A stretch of 64,000 nt of DNA, taken from Meghimatium bilineatum. Its lineage: Eukaryota; Mollusca; Gastropoda; Stylommatophora; Philomycidae. A program made the translations under genes and the position numbers. Positions 23,501 through 34,548 of the stretch are shown piece by piece (the first letter of the stretch is position 1; each line of letters starts with the position of its first letter). The stretch is taken from positions 25,624,528 to 25,688,527 of the forward strand of contig CM067298.1 of assembly GCA_034231615.1 (NCBI GenBank). The letters run 5' to 3'. The notes beneath the pieces are model-generated. The model did no database searches. It was not told the origin of the DNA and saw nothing but the letters and a program-made list of their open reading frames with translations.

Positions 23501-23789
23501 CGCTAACTATGTGTTGAACGTTAGTATTATGATAGCTATATTAACGCAGAAAGCCTTTAACTTGATACCCCTCACTTTCTATGTGCTTACTAAATGAATG
23601 TTGCTAATACTTGACAACACACTGTTGTACATATTGTGTACCGACTAGAAGTTCCAATTACATATAAACAGAGATGCCTCAGACATATACCGGACGGAAC
23701 ATATTTCGTGCAGTCTGTCTAATTATAGAACTGTGTTAGAACAAAGAAAACACAGACATAAATTAGCATGTCTGATAAAATTAAAATGT
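23501..23789. other. short spacer
   Basis: Nothing recognised. Confidence 0.3.
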
Positions 23790-23901
23790 ACAACACAACA
23801 GACATCATAAAAAATATGTATAGTTTTCATATCCCCCCACAAATTACAATCTATTAAAAAACATGATAGATTATTATCACAAATATTAATTATCAGTCAT
23901 C

Positions 23902-23937
<36 letters not shown>

Positions 23938-24160
23938 GAGAGCATAAAATGGCTTCACTACACTCACTACAATCTATAAAATAGACATCACAAAATTAGG
24001 TCTTGTTTTCATAGTCCCCGCCAATTACACTCTATACAATTACATCACAAAAATGTGAGTAATTTGCACGCATCTCCCCTTACAATATATAAAACAGACA
24101 TCACAACAATAATTGCAGTTTTCACATCGTCCCCTCGCCCACATTACAGAAAAGCATCCA
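23790..24160. repeat. degenerate 70-90-bp tandem repeat
   Basis: Three to four diverged units share acagacatcac or atagacatcacaa, a short TTTTCAT segment, a C-rich block and caattaca. An (AT)n/(AG)n microsatellite interrupts it at 23908-23940. The divergence makes the unit length approximate. Confidence 0.5.
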
Positions 24161-25267
24161 TTGCAAGGCTAGCTCTAGTATTCACCACATGCCTCCCACT
24201 CCTTGTCATGCTCGATTCCTCCACATATACCTCTCCTCCACACCCACATAAAGTTACTCAATGATTACTATTTGAAGGACCAATCATGAATGGTAAGCTA
24301 AAATGTCGACATATTTAAAACACTCGTGAACTGCACTTTTAATATGAACAACGGACACACAAAAATAAGGTATTCAAGGAAATGCAATTATTTGAATGAA
24401 GCGAGCCATTCGTTAGAAGCACGTACACGTTACTAAATACATCACCGGAATTATTCTCTCTTCTCGTCACTGAGTGATTGCGGAATGGAAGATTCGGAGG
24501 CATATATTATCTCTCCGTATACGTTCTGTGAGATCTGTACCACCAAGTTAAAAAAAAACCCGTTCAAGGAAAAGAAGACAAACACTTCCAGATTTGGAGA
24601 ATTGTCACGTCTGACTGGAAAAACAACTTTGCAAACGCTATGGGAGATGGACTTCACTTGGAAAAAGAATAACAGCCCGTAGTCCGAGTTTTCCCCCTGG
24701 TGTCCTTACACCGAGAGGGCCTCGACACTCGGGTCCACAGCTCAATAGAATTTAGCCAATACCATAAAAACGGTAAAAGGGTGTTGATGTAGTGGGTGTC
24801 TAGTTCATTACATGCTAACTGCTTCACGTGTGCGGCTGCGGAAAGCCTGGGGATATTCTTACTATGATTTGCTCGTAAGCGTCCATGGTGCCCTGCAGCA
24901 GCCTGTAATCTAGCGCTGTGCTAGGAGCCGTCGCAAGTTGTAATTAAAGGAAGAGAGGAACAGCAAACATTCACATGCTTTAGATGTCGTGAGAATCATT
25001 ACATGGAGCGCGTTTGATGCTATAGGAGATGGCTGCTTTTACACAAGAACTTGAGCAAACATTTGCCATTCTAGGCAAGAAATCACGAACAAATGATCGA
25101 TTTCATAGAGATGTGTTCACAAAAAGCGAACTCGCGTGTGTGAATTGCCTATATGAATTTCTGATGGAGAACAATAATGTCTGCATTGTACTAACATAAG
25201 AAGTTCTTCCTGTTACAATACATTCATCAACACAAATAAAATCTTGACAATTTGGAATCTACCGAAT
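24161..25267. other. spacer, nothing recognised
   Basis: Two opposed frames of 65-68 codons overlap at 24451-24682 without known motifs. Confidence 0.35.
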
Positions 25268-25400
25268 GTGTTGTCGGTTACCCGAAAGGGAAGCAAAGTA
25301 TAGTGGTACAGTTTACCTTCTATACACGTAGTAAGAGTCGACTAAAGGAGCATTGGGGTGGAGTTGACTGTGCCATCCCATACAGGGTAAAAGTGACCAT
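25268..25400 (+). mobile_element. SINE-like retroposon S1, 5' part only
   Basis: Matches the 5' half of S1 (gaaagggaagcaaagtatag, acagtttaccttctatacac, gccatcccatacagggtaaa) and then departs from it. It lacks the 3' tail, so the 3' end has been lost or replaced. Confidence 0.6.
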
Positions 25401-25680
25401 GCTGACAGTAGCATCTAGATAAAGTGACGTAGCAGGCATATACATAAATATTAAACAGAAGGTAAACTTTTCAAACATTTTGCAAGCAAACACTAAGGTG
25501 CGAGACACATTGATCAGGAAATTCCTGTATGCAAATGGCTATGCAAATATGTTGATTCTTCATGCAGTATGCTGGTCACCCTAATTCTAAACTAATTTGC
25601 TGATGCCTGCGAGGTAAAGCTTCAAACGAGGTAATAAGGTTTTGCTAACAACAGGAAACACACATAGGCACTCATACAAA

Positions 25681-25714
25681 TCGACATTTCGACCAAAAGG
25701 CTTTTATCAAGGAT
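25681..25714 (-). ncRNA. degenerate hammerhead-like motif (weak)
   Basis: The minus strand reads ttgataa, then agcc-tttt-ggt, then cgaaatgtc. This resembles the CUGAUGA, stem II, GAAA core of hammerhead ribozymes known from Penelope-like retroelement ends. Two core positions differ (CUGAUGA reads UUGAUAA), so cleavage would not be expected. No PLE coding sequence was found nearby. Confidence 0.25.
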
Positions 25715-25915
25715 CACAAATACATATAAATCAAAGACGACAAGTAAGGACGACACAACTTGCGTTCACATGTCTAGTAAGTTGAGGAAATGATAGAAAT
25801 CAAAGGTGATATCAAAGGTGATACAAACAGGAAATGTACAGAAATAGAAAGTAAACACAACCGAATACATGTTATAACAAGACCGCTCCAAAGGTTTCAG
25901 AGTGTCAAATTCATA

Positions 25916-27258
25916 TATACGAGGGGGAGTCAATAAGTAAGTCACAAATGGCTCTTTAGAAAAAAACTGAAGACGATAAAAACCTGAAAACTGTTTATTT
26001 TTACACATACATTATCCCTTTACTTCTCAACATAATTTCCACCAACATTGATGCATTTATCCCATCGTTTTATGAGTCCTCCCAAACCTGCTGCGTAGAA
26101 CTGCGTGCTCTGCTTTTTAAGCCACATTTTCACTTCACATTCAACTTCTGCGTCAGTCGCGAAATGCTTCCCGCCAAGGTGGGTTTTTAGTGGACCAAAA
26201 AGGTGAAAATCACTAGGGGCTAAATCGGGGCTGTAAGGAGGATGTTCCAGAATTTTCCAACCAAGATTTTTTATTTTCTCCTGAGTTAATCGAGCCGTAT
26301 GTGGTCTAGCATTGTCATGAAGGAGTAGCACTCCTCTAGTCAGCAGCCCTGGACGTTTTCTTCGAATTGCATCCCGAAGCACTGATAGAACTTCACAGTA
26401 TGATTCAGAATTCACATTGTCACCTTTCTTTTTGAAATTGGTTAAAAGCACTCCTTGACAATCCCAGAACACTGTCAGCATAACCTTCCCTGCTGATGGT
26501 GTAACCTTGAATATTTGGACACAAGGCGAAGAAGGATGTTTCCATTGCATTGAAGCACGCTTTGATTCAGGCTGGTAGTGATGCACCCATGATTCGTCCC
26601 CAGTAATAATCCTGTTCATCATGTCTTCTCCTTCATTTGCGTATTGACAGAGATGCTCCAATGACAAGCCTAATCGGTTCATTTTGTGTTCGTCCGTCAA
26701 TTGTCTGGGCACCCACCTAGAACACACTTTCTTAAATTTCAATCGGTCATGCATGATGCTGTATGCTGAACCATGTGAGCACCCTATTGCAGCTGCTACA
26801 GCGTCTATCGTTACTCGTCTGTCACCTCGAATCATCTCCTCAACCCGCTGCACAGATGCGTCTGTTGCAATTTCAACAGCACGACCAGATCGGATTTCGT
26901 CAACAATTTTAGAGCGTCCTTGAGAAAATTTTTTTACCCAGCTGTGCACCGCTTTACGGGACAAACAATTGTCAGCATAAACAGGAAGCATTTCTTTATG
27001 AATGTCTTTTGCAGGCAGTCCTTTTGCCCATAAAAAACGCACAACAGCACGTTGTTCATTGATTGTACACTCTGTAAGTACAGTAGCCATTTTGTTTTTT
27101 GTGCTGCGCATGCGCAAGGTACAGCTAGCGCCATCTAGCGAACATAAACATAAAGTTCTATGATGATATCAACTATAAACAGCTTTAGAAACCACCTACT
27201 GCATTTTCCTGCCATCCAACATCAATTTGTGACTTACTTATTGACTCCCCCTCGTATA
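25916..27258 (-). mobile_element. complete mariner transposon
   Basis: Terminal inverted repeats of 36 bp at 25914-25949 and 27225-27260 are identical, including the outer TA pairs. They read cgagggggagtcaataagta inward. The ends sit in tatata on both sides, so the exact border between the TIR and the TA target duplication is ambiguous by 2-4 bp. I give the version with TA as the TSD, about 1343 bp. It encloses one long transposase frame on the minus strand. Identical TIRs and an open frame suggest a recent insertion. Confidence 0.95.
26020..27090 (-). CDS. mariner transposase (DD34D)
   Basis: Cut-and-paste transposase of the IS630/Tc1/mariner superfamily, acting on the flanking TIRs at TA sites in the nucleus. 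I chose the start MATVLTE, giving 356 aa, within the 345-356 aa usual for the family. The frame also has an in-frame ATG nine codons upstream (27117). Visible parts: N-terminal helix-turn-helix region to about residue 110 (VHSWVKKFSQGRSKI-DEIRSGR near 48-70), WVPRQLTDEH at 126-135, and the catalytic domain with D165 (ITGDESWVHHY), D259 (LLLHDNARPHTA) and D294 (YSPDLAPSDFHLFGPLK). There are exactly 34 residues between the last two, which is the mariner DD34D spacing. No stop or frameshift interrupts it. Whether it is active cannot be told from sequence alone. Confidence 0.95.
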   Translation of the reverse strand: MATVLTECTINEQRAVVRFLWAKGLPAKDIHKEMLPVYADNCLSRKAVHSWVKKFSQGRSKIVDEIRSGRAVEIATDASVQRVEEMIRGDRRVTIDAVAAAIGCSHGSAYSIMHDRLKFKKVCSRWVPRQLTDEHKMNRLGLSLEHLCQYANEGEDMMNRIITGDESWVHHYQPESKRASMQWKHPSSPCVQIFKVTPSAGKVMLTVFWDCQGVLLTNFKKKGDNVNSESYCEVLSVLRDAIRRKRPGLLTRGVLLLHDNARPHTARLTQEKIKNLGWKILEHPPYSPDLAPSDFHLFGPLKTHLGGKHFATDAEVECEVKMWLKKQSTQFYAAGLGGLIKRWDKCINVGGNYVEK

Positions 27259-27260
27259 TA

Positions 27261-27385
27261 TAGCGGTTCTCAAGCGCCAGACGGGTTCGGTCGTAAGAGA
27301 AGCATGCTTTGATGGCCGTCACCTGAATATCCTGGGTGCCTCGATGGCCTGTGACGTTGAAATGAACGTCCACAGGAAGCCTGCG
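27261..27385. other. right flank of the mariner
   Basis: Relatively GC-rich unique sequence (ggttctcaagcgccagacgg) between the mariner and a LINE fragment. No family assigned. Confidence 0.3.
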
Positions 27386-28135
27386 ACAACTTTGACTTCA
27401 CAATTAATACAAAGAAACAGGTTATGTTTCAACCCACACCAAGCCATCCACATTTAAATTCCCAATATACAGATCAAAGAAGAACTTCAAAGTTAATAGT
27501 TTCACCTAACTGGGCAACACTCTCACAATCCACAACATGGGCAGTGAGATAAACAACAGAATAGCGAAAGCTTGTGTTCCATTAGGATGACTGCGCAAAA
27601 ATATGTGTGAGAGAGAAAGAGAATTAAAAAAATACTACCAAACTCATAGCTTACCAGACATCAGTATTATCATCACTTCTTTAATCATGTGAAACATGGA
27701 CAGTTTACGTCAGACACGCTAGAAAACTCATTAATTTTCACCTAAGCTGCCTTCGTAAGATACTTAACATCCATTTGTGGGATACACCAGACAGTGAGGT
27801 ACTGATACAAAATCTAAGTCTGTAAGCATACAAATAATGATGATAAAGGCACATCCACGCTGAGAAGGACACACGATCCGCATGAAAGATTATCGCCTAT
27901 CAAAACAGTTGTTATGTGGAGAACTCCAGACTGGCTCCAGCAAGACCGGAGGACGAAGAAGCGTTTTGAAGACATGCTTCAGATATCACTGGCTTACTTC
28001 AACATAGACAGAAATTCAGGGGAAGAGTCTTGTACATGTTCCACTAGCGTCGCAGAATCACCAGTGCTGCAGCAACTGAAGAGAACCCTCGGACGTGATT
28101 TCGCACAACAAAAACATAGCTGCTAACTCAAACAT
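27386..28135 (+). mobile_element. LINE C-terminal region, heavily degenerate
   Basis: Plus-strand remnant. FTINTKKQVMFQPTPS resembles the F-L-I-S-KKTEVM-QP block after the RT. VSPNWATLSQSTTW, HLSCLRKILN or its frame-shifted equivalent near 27740, and KQLLCGELQTG-S near 27900 follow in family order over about 740 bp. At least three frames are needed. It belongs with the 17 and 44 kb fragments. No tail or TSD was seen. Confidence 0.6.
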
Positions 28136-28231
28136 GACGATTTGAATCTCCCCAGAAATACGCAGGAATCGTTGTGTTTCTACAAAGCAGAAAAGGTACT
28201 ATCTGTTGATAATATATGTACTCTACATTTC

Positions 28232-28281
28232 TTCTGCGCGCTACACACTGGGGTAGGGGTCTCTGTGTGTAGCGCGCAGAA
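28232..28281. repeat. perfect GC-rich hairpin, 17-bp arms
   Basis: The left arm ttctgcgcgctacacac (28232-28248) and the right arm gtgtgtagcgcgcagaa (28265-28281) are exact reverse complements around a 16-nt G-rich loop. This GC-rich block stands out in AT-rich DNA. It could be a remnant of transposon ends, since the left arm read outward gives cagtgtgtagcgcgc, similar in style to hAT ends. Confidence 0.9.
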
Positions 28282-29540
28282 ATAATGACCGCACAGTTAC
28301 AAATGATTGCGGTTTTACTATCTGCGTGTTACGTAGTAGGTAGTTAATTAGTTTTCAATCAGCAGACAACAAAGTCCAATTAGGATATATCAGGACACAC
28401 TACCATAAAATATTAGAGGTAACAAAGACCCCAAAGTTTAATCTGTGGGTTACGGAATCACAATGAAAATAATGACAATCTGCACACTGCACGAGTATGG
28501 GGTAGCGTGGAATGGGGAAGCAATGCACACCGTATCACATCTCTATAGCATCTTAAAAGTTATCATGCATAATTATGTGGACATCAAGAACAACAGCCAG
28601 AGACACCACATTTCACGCTCCCCTCATTCTTATGCAGGATTACTTGTCCCAATAAAACGTGTTGCATTATTTCTGATTGTGTCCCTTGTATAATATGTTT
28701 TTATGTCCCTTTGTACCCTAGTTACAAGTAAACTTCGTTTCATTAAACTTTGTTCCGTTTAAAATGTGTTGGTCTCTATTAGGACAGTCCCGTGACTTTT
28801 TTCCCAGTCAAATTTGTTACTTTTTTTCCGTTACTTTTTTCGGTGACTTTATTACTGTTTACCACCGCGAAAGATACGGACACAATGTTAATATTGCACC
28901 TAAATATCCATTTTGCATCCGTACTGCCTACAAATAGTATTTGTCCCTAACTATCAGTGATTCTCCTACAGCTAATATTCATCCTGTCAATAGTCATTAC
29001 TACCAACTTCGGTCATTACTATCAGTAGTTCCTTTTTCTATCAACTAATCGTCTAATAATCACACATCTTAATTGAAAACAAAACTCAATAATGAACGAC
29101 TTATCACCATATATTAAAGCCGACGAGTCATACACCAACCTTAAAAAAGATCTTCAAACAAATAAAACCAACACTGTAAAGGGAATTTTTGGCTTGTTTT
29201 AAAGATATATATGCAAGGACTCGAGGATGCTAAGCCGGATCGATAAATCCATGACGCGATGATACATGCACTGGATCAACTTATTTAATGGGCATATATC
29301 TCTGATATCAAATACTCTGATCATCCAGGAGACTAGAGGAATATCATGACTAGGCTATTCGTCGACCCTTTTCAATTGTCCTTGTAATTGTGTGTATTCT
29401 TCTGTTCCTGCTCCATGACAACAGCACGTATTCAACTGTATGATATAGTAACCCTCCTGCAATGCAAACCTCGCGTGTATAAGATACGCACCAGAATACA
29501 CTGCTGTCATATAATGCATTACAAATCATATACAACACAA
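28282..29540. other. spacer
   Basis: A T-rich zone with repeated gtgacttttttc/gttactttttt (28790-28850). Frames of up to 82 codons without motifs. Confidence 0.35.
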
Positions 29541-29800
29541 TTTGCCGGAGTCCAAAAAGGGAGCACATGAATTGTAACACTGTTTACCTTTGATTTATGT
29601 CTTAAGAGGCGAGTAAGCGTGTAATTGGCTATCCCATCCCATACAGGGTCAAATTTACATACAAGCCAAGCTGAAATCGGATGTGTCAGGTCCAATTGGG
29701 GGGGATATATTGCATCTAGGCTGTAAACCATGACACAAGCAATTCCGTTCTCCGGATTACGTCATCTAATCTATATGGGAGACTGAGAATGAACGCAGAA
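29541..29800 (+). mobile_element. SINE-like retroposon S1, near full length
   Basis: Follows S1 order: ggagtccaaaaagggagcac, cactgtttacctttgattta, cttaagaggcgagtaag, cccatcccatacagggtcaa, gctgaaatcggatgtgtcag, actgagaatgaacgcagaaa. A possible TSD (ataatgca...aaatca) flanks it, with a 5-bp difference between the two sides, so I do not claim it firmly. Confidence 0.72.
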
Positions 29801-30004
29801 AATATATAATGCAAATCACGAAACAATGTCTAAAAAGAGGGTGATGAAAATTGCGTCCTGTCAGGCCATTTACTAGTCTGCAAATCTGATTTACTTGTAC
29901 TGTATGCACTGGCACTCGGGTACAGAAAACACTTCTTGATACTCAAAAAAAGGTGCTAAAAAAGGAAGCTTTCTATCCTCATTCCCAGCGCGAAGAGCTT
30001 AAAT
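29801..30004. other. short spacer
   Basis: Nothing recognised. Confidence 0.3.
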
Positions 30005-30372
30005 CACACCACACGAAAATCTCACTTCATACCACACGGGAAAATCTCACATCATACCACACGCGAAAATCTCACATCAATACCACACGCAAAAATCTCA
30101 CATCATACTTCACGCGAAAATCTCACTTCATACCACACGCGAAAATCTCACATCAATACCACACGCAAAAATCTCACATCATACTTCACGCGAAAATCTC
30201 ACTTCATACCACACGCGAAAATCTCACATCAATACAACACGCAAAAATCTCACATCATACTTCACGCGAAAATCTCACTTCATACCACACGCGAAAATCT
30301 CACTTCATACCACACGCGAAAATCTCACTTCACACCGCACGCGAAAATCTCAATTCATACCACACACGGAGA
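30005..30372. repeat. 24/25-bp minisatellite with a 3-unit higher-order period
   Basis: About 15 units of cataccacacgcgaaaatctca. Variants cataccacac, caataccacac and catacttcac recur in that order, which gives a higher-order period of about 73 bp for much of the array. A 145-codon frame (29953-30390) runs through it with repeated KSHIIPHAK-like peptides. I treat that frame as a by-product. Confidence 0.92.
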
Positions 30373-30487
30373 GGTCAACTTAACCAGTAAGCCTAAAAAA
30401 TAAAGTCGTACACGTCTGATCTAAAAAAATATATAAACACTGAAAAAATGTGCACAAAATATGAAGCGTACAAACAAATTCACTAAA

Positions 30488-30932
30488 AATGGAAATTATA
30501 ATATGCTACATCTATTCTATATTAATTTACGGCTCAGAAACCTGGGTAATGAACAAACTAGAAGACATGATTCATGCCTTTGACAAGTGGATATATAGAA
30601 GAATCGGGAGAACTTCATGGAAAAAGAATAAAACGCAACGAAGAGGTTCTGATAACACTTCATATGAAAAAGAAACTATTAAGGAAATACAAATGAAATA
30701 AACAAATATTTTGGACATATTAATAGACAAGATAAGACACCTTGTTCAGGGCTTACTTGAGGGTATAGTTGCAGGAAGGCGAGCAGGAGGTGTGCTGAGG
30801 TACAAGTGGGAGGAAACCATCACGAGACAGACATGTTATAGTCTAGCAGAGTGCACAACCAAAGCAAGAGGCAAGGATAGTGGAGATCGCTACGGCCAAC
30901 CTTCGTTACGAAGACGGCACTTGATGCCAGAC
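30488..30932 (+). mobile_element. RTE-like LINE C-terminal fragment
   Basis: Plus-strand: CYIYSILIYGSETWVMNKLED, then FDKWIYRRIGRTSWKKNKT, AGRRAGGVLRYKWEETITRQ, CYSLAECTTKARGKDSGDR and SLRRRHL in more than one frame. It follows the 18.3 and 38.3 kb copies block by block, and the 3' end reads acggcacttgatgcc, the same ending with an eroded tail. Its 5' border is within a few bases of that of the 38.3 kb copy (atgctacatctattct). Degenerate and 5' truncated. Confidence 0.78.
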
Positions 30933-32995
30933 AAAGGAACGGATGAGCACAAACTAAAACAAGGTGCTTGAGAATGAGAGTAGACGGCTAATCATGAGTA
31001 CGACCACTCTGATTTGCAATGGTTTCACATAACAAGTCACAATGCAGGATAATAATGTAGACAATATTGAGGTCTCGGAACACGTAGGGTTGACTATGAA
31101 TTTTACAAAGCAGATTTCAAGTCGATGTAAAATTGGTTTCACTGGGACAGCCAGACGCACCGCAGAATTGTTCTAAAGGACAGAATGTCTGTGCAGAGTT
31201 GGAAATAAATTCGGACTGGATCTGTAATTGTGCACATCCCGTCACAAGGGAAATTATTGGCAAATTCTGCCTACACTCTGAGAAATATATAGCTCTAAAA
31301 ATGATCTCCTTTTGTAAGCCTCACGCTCCCAACTCCCCGCAACTACATTATCAAATAGAATATTCTCTACAACGATCAGCCCGGTTACTCTGGAATCGTA
31401 ATCAGTCTATCGTTCAGTCCGGTTACTCTGGAATCGTAATCAGTCTATCAGCTGAGATCATGGTGTGCCAACTTTCGCTGATAATCTGGGAGGGAACGGA
31501 AACACTATAGAGGGTGTTGTTACAGAGTATGGTTTGCTGATGTAAGCTACGCATAAACAATTCAAGGGAAACATGACAAGCGACAACACGACAGACTGTG
31601 GCTGGGGGGTACGATCTTGTTCATGCTACTCACTACGGCTATCCAGCTACCTTTCAGTGAATACCACCTGCCAGCCAACGGCGAGCCCTAGGGAAATCAG
31701 TAATCAATAATTGACGAACATGGCGTGACAAAAAGAACTCATTTCCATGAATCCTTATGTGCCCTAGTGGTGAGGATATTACTCATAGTGTGTCCTCTAT
31801 CAGTTCGCCGACTACAGATATGTATGTTAAGAAATGAGAAGAACATACACATACAAAATGTTGTCAGAAAATGAACACGAGCTGTCAATTACAAAACAGT
31901 GCTATTGTCAAGTCCACTTATCTAATATCTTTTATCCGACATCGCAAACCCATCTCTGCAAAATGTCCCGATATTTTTCAGATATAGTAATACGCCATAT
32001 TACAGTTTTTCTCAATTCAACACGGAAACTAGGCAGTATTTGAAGTCTTCATCAATTACAATATGGAAACCATACGTTGTGTCAAAAGTATTTTCAACAT
32101 AACAGGTATAGTTATGTTGTTTTTTCAACACTAGAGGCAAATTATACATAGTAATGTGAAGTCTGTCTAATAACAACAGGTAGATCCAGAATAGGGTAAT
32201 AAAGTTTTGCTAATACTTAGTAACCAACATAATGACACAAACGAATTATGTATTATTATGTAAGACTTTTTTTTACCCAAACAAAGTGACACTACGTGAT
32301 ATCAAACTGCAGACTTATTAATCAGCTAAGAACAATACAAGCATTAACACACATGGTAGACATTTTGGACACTATGAGAAACCATGTTTCATCCGTTCTG
32401 CTCAAATGGTGGTTCTTTTAATATCTGCATTCTGGCAACACATCCATACAATGTATTGACTCCAAGAAAGCACGAATAATAAGGGGAAAACAGAAACAGT
32501 TTTCGCATTGGGAATTTAGATTGATACTAATCAATATTGTCTCTTGAACCGGGCCAAACACTTGTCAACTGCTCTACAGCTTGCAATGCTTCAACCTCGT
32601 AGCGTTCACTTCCATGGGAATAACATGAAAGGGCAGCAGACTGATGTCTCCTCACTACGCGCCACATATCCACATCCCAAAAATATCTATCACGAGGGAG
32701 AAAGGAAGTGAGAGTATATAGCAATGTTGACACATTCGCTTGAATGTTTGTTTCAAATTCATTTGTTGTCAATTTATATGTCAAATGTAATTTTGTTTTA
32801 TTTGTAAGTCATACTTCAGAATGTTCAATGCGAAATTATTTTACGCCATTTGTTTCTCTACATCAGATAATATTCAATGTGGCTATACTTTCCTTCCAAA
32901 AACAATTTCTGCCGTCGCGGCGACTGGATTACCAGAACCGCAACCTCTATTTTTTGAAGGTTTTAAAGTTTTGATGAGTGAACTGACGTCCATTG
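30933..32995. other. spacer with a small duplication
   Basis: A 38-bp unit (ggttactctggaatcgtaat) occurs twice at 31377-31450. A 125-codon plus frame (31133-31510) spans that duplication and has no known motif. Nothing else was recognised. Confidence 0.4.
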
Positions 32996-33403
32996 TTGAA
33001 AGGAGCTTACCTCATCATAAGGGTTACATTTGACTTAACTAAACAGTTGAAAGGTGCTTACCTCGTCATAAGGGTTACATTTGACTTAACTAAACAGTTG
33101 AAAGGTGCTTACCTCGTCATAAGGGTTACATTTGACTTAACTAAACAGTTGAAAGGTGCTTACCTCGTCATAAGGGTTACATTTGACTTAACTAAACAGT
33201 TGAAAGGTGCTTACCTCGTCATAAGGGTTACATTTGACTTAACTAAACAGTTGAAAGGTGCGTACCTCGTCATAAGGGTTACATTTGACTTAACTAAACA
33301 GTTGAAAGGTGCTTACCTCGTCATAAGGGTTACATTTGACTTAACTAAACAGTTGAAAGGTGCGTACCTCGTCATAAGGGTTACATTTGACATAACCAAA
33401 CTT
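32996..33403. repeat. 51-bp minisatellite, 8 copies
   Basis: Eight consecutive units of ttgaaaggtgcttacctcgt followed by cataagggtt and acatttgacttaactaaacag. 51 is 17 codons, so one frame stays open for 144 codons as LKGAYLVIRVTFDLTKQ repeats. The first unit (gagctt, ctcatc) and last unit (gacataacc) are diverged, and the six inner ones differ only at gctt or gcgt. A related single unit lies at 45.05-45.12 kb. Confidence 0.95.
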
Positions 33404-33887
33404 TCCGTGCATAATCTGCACCATTGATACTATTTACTGTGGTTTTATTTAATGTGATTTTATTGACTTTTTTGGTATCATTTCACGTAATGTCAGCCAG
33501 GTTTTCGCTTAAGTTATTTTTGTAGACATTAATATGTGCAATGTTTTGTTTTCAAAAAATCAATTCAAATTTTTACCATGGTTTTTATTATAAGTCATAT
33601 GTGTCATTTCATATATCTAGCGAGATTCTTATTATAAATTGTGTAGAAATTCAAATATCTCACATAGTTCTTAAAAGTCAAGCATAACACTTCAAATAAT
33701 GTCTAACGTTGTTTTATTCAAGATTATTTGCTGCGCGATCGATACTACCACATTTGATTACTTCTCCACAATCACCATTAAACACGTGCACGAAAGTTAC
33801 TATTGTTTAACATAACATTCTGCCCTGTTCTAACTCCGTTGTAAAAATCATAGTTATATTTATTCAGTACCAATTGTTAAAATGCAG
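33404..33887. other. AT-rich spacer
   Basis: Nothing recognised. Confidence 0.3.
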
Positions 33888-34004
33888 AGATATAACACAG
33901 GAAGATTCGGAAAGTAAATGACAATTAGACATACAATAAAGGACTAAGATATAACACAGGAAGGTTCAGAAAGTAAATGACAATGAGACATACAAGAAAG
34001 GCCA
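33888..34004. repeat. 59-bp direct duplication
   Basis: Two copies of agatataacacaggaag followed by gtaaatgacaat and agacatacaa, with about six differences. Confidence 0.85.
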
Positions 34005-34034
34005 AATCTATTTACGCTCTTTCAGCATTGAATA

Positions 34035-34192
34035 CGGTGCCATAGGGCAGAAACCAGTGCTCTCAAGCGTTAGCGATGAGCTATTACTGTGAGTAGTTCG
34101 TGCATGTACCCTCTTTTGTGGTTATTCTGTGAAGAGTTTATCTAGGTCATCCTCTTCTTCTTTTGCCACCGTGGACCCATTGTAATGTTTAA
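34035..34192 (-). mobile_element. old copy of the 14.7 kb LINE family
   Basis: ggtgccatagggcagaaacc, then aagagtttatctaggtcatc and ctcttcttcttttgccacc align in the same order with the minus-strand LINE end at 14.70-14.88 kb (ggcagaaacc, gagtttctctaggtctccc, ctcttcttcttac). It is much more diverged, with internal losses. Confidence 0.55.
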
Positions 34193-34548
34193 AGGACTGA
34201 TGCAGACACTTTGAATTAAAACGTTTAAAAACGTAGCATTAAATAAAAGAACAAAGAGAAACAGAAGAGAAATAAACCTTAAAACGGATCAAACTCAATA
34301 AACATGGAATGTAACTCAACTCACTCATGCAGCAACAAAAAAATTTTTTTTTTTAAATGACGATGCTACCGACAAGGTTGGAAGAAGAAAAAAAATCAAT
34401 TTTACATTGAGAACAGGCCAATAAAGACAAACAACAAATGTGCGGGAAGTTTGGAGTTGTCGACACAGAACAATCTCCAGAAAACATATTTTGAGGGCGA
34501 CACAGATATATGAACAATCTGCAGGAAACATATATCATATTTTAAGAA

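Noticed and set aside
31133-31510. 125-codon plus-strand frame
   Set aside because: Contains a 38-bp tandem duplication and no recognisable domain. Length compatible with chance.
32993-33427. 144-codon frame with eight 17-residue repeats
   Set aside because: A direct result of a 51-bp DNA repeat. First and last units decay without sign of protein-level constraint.
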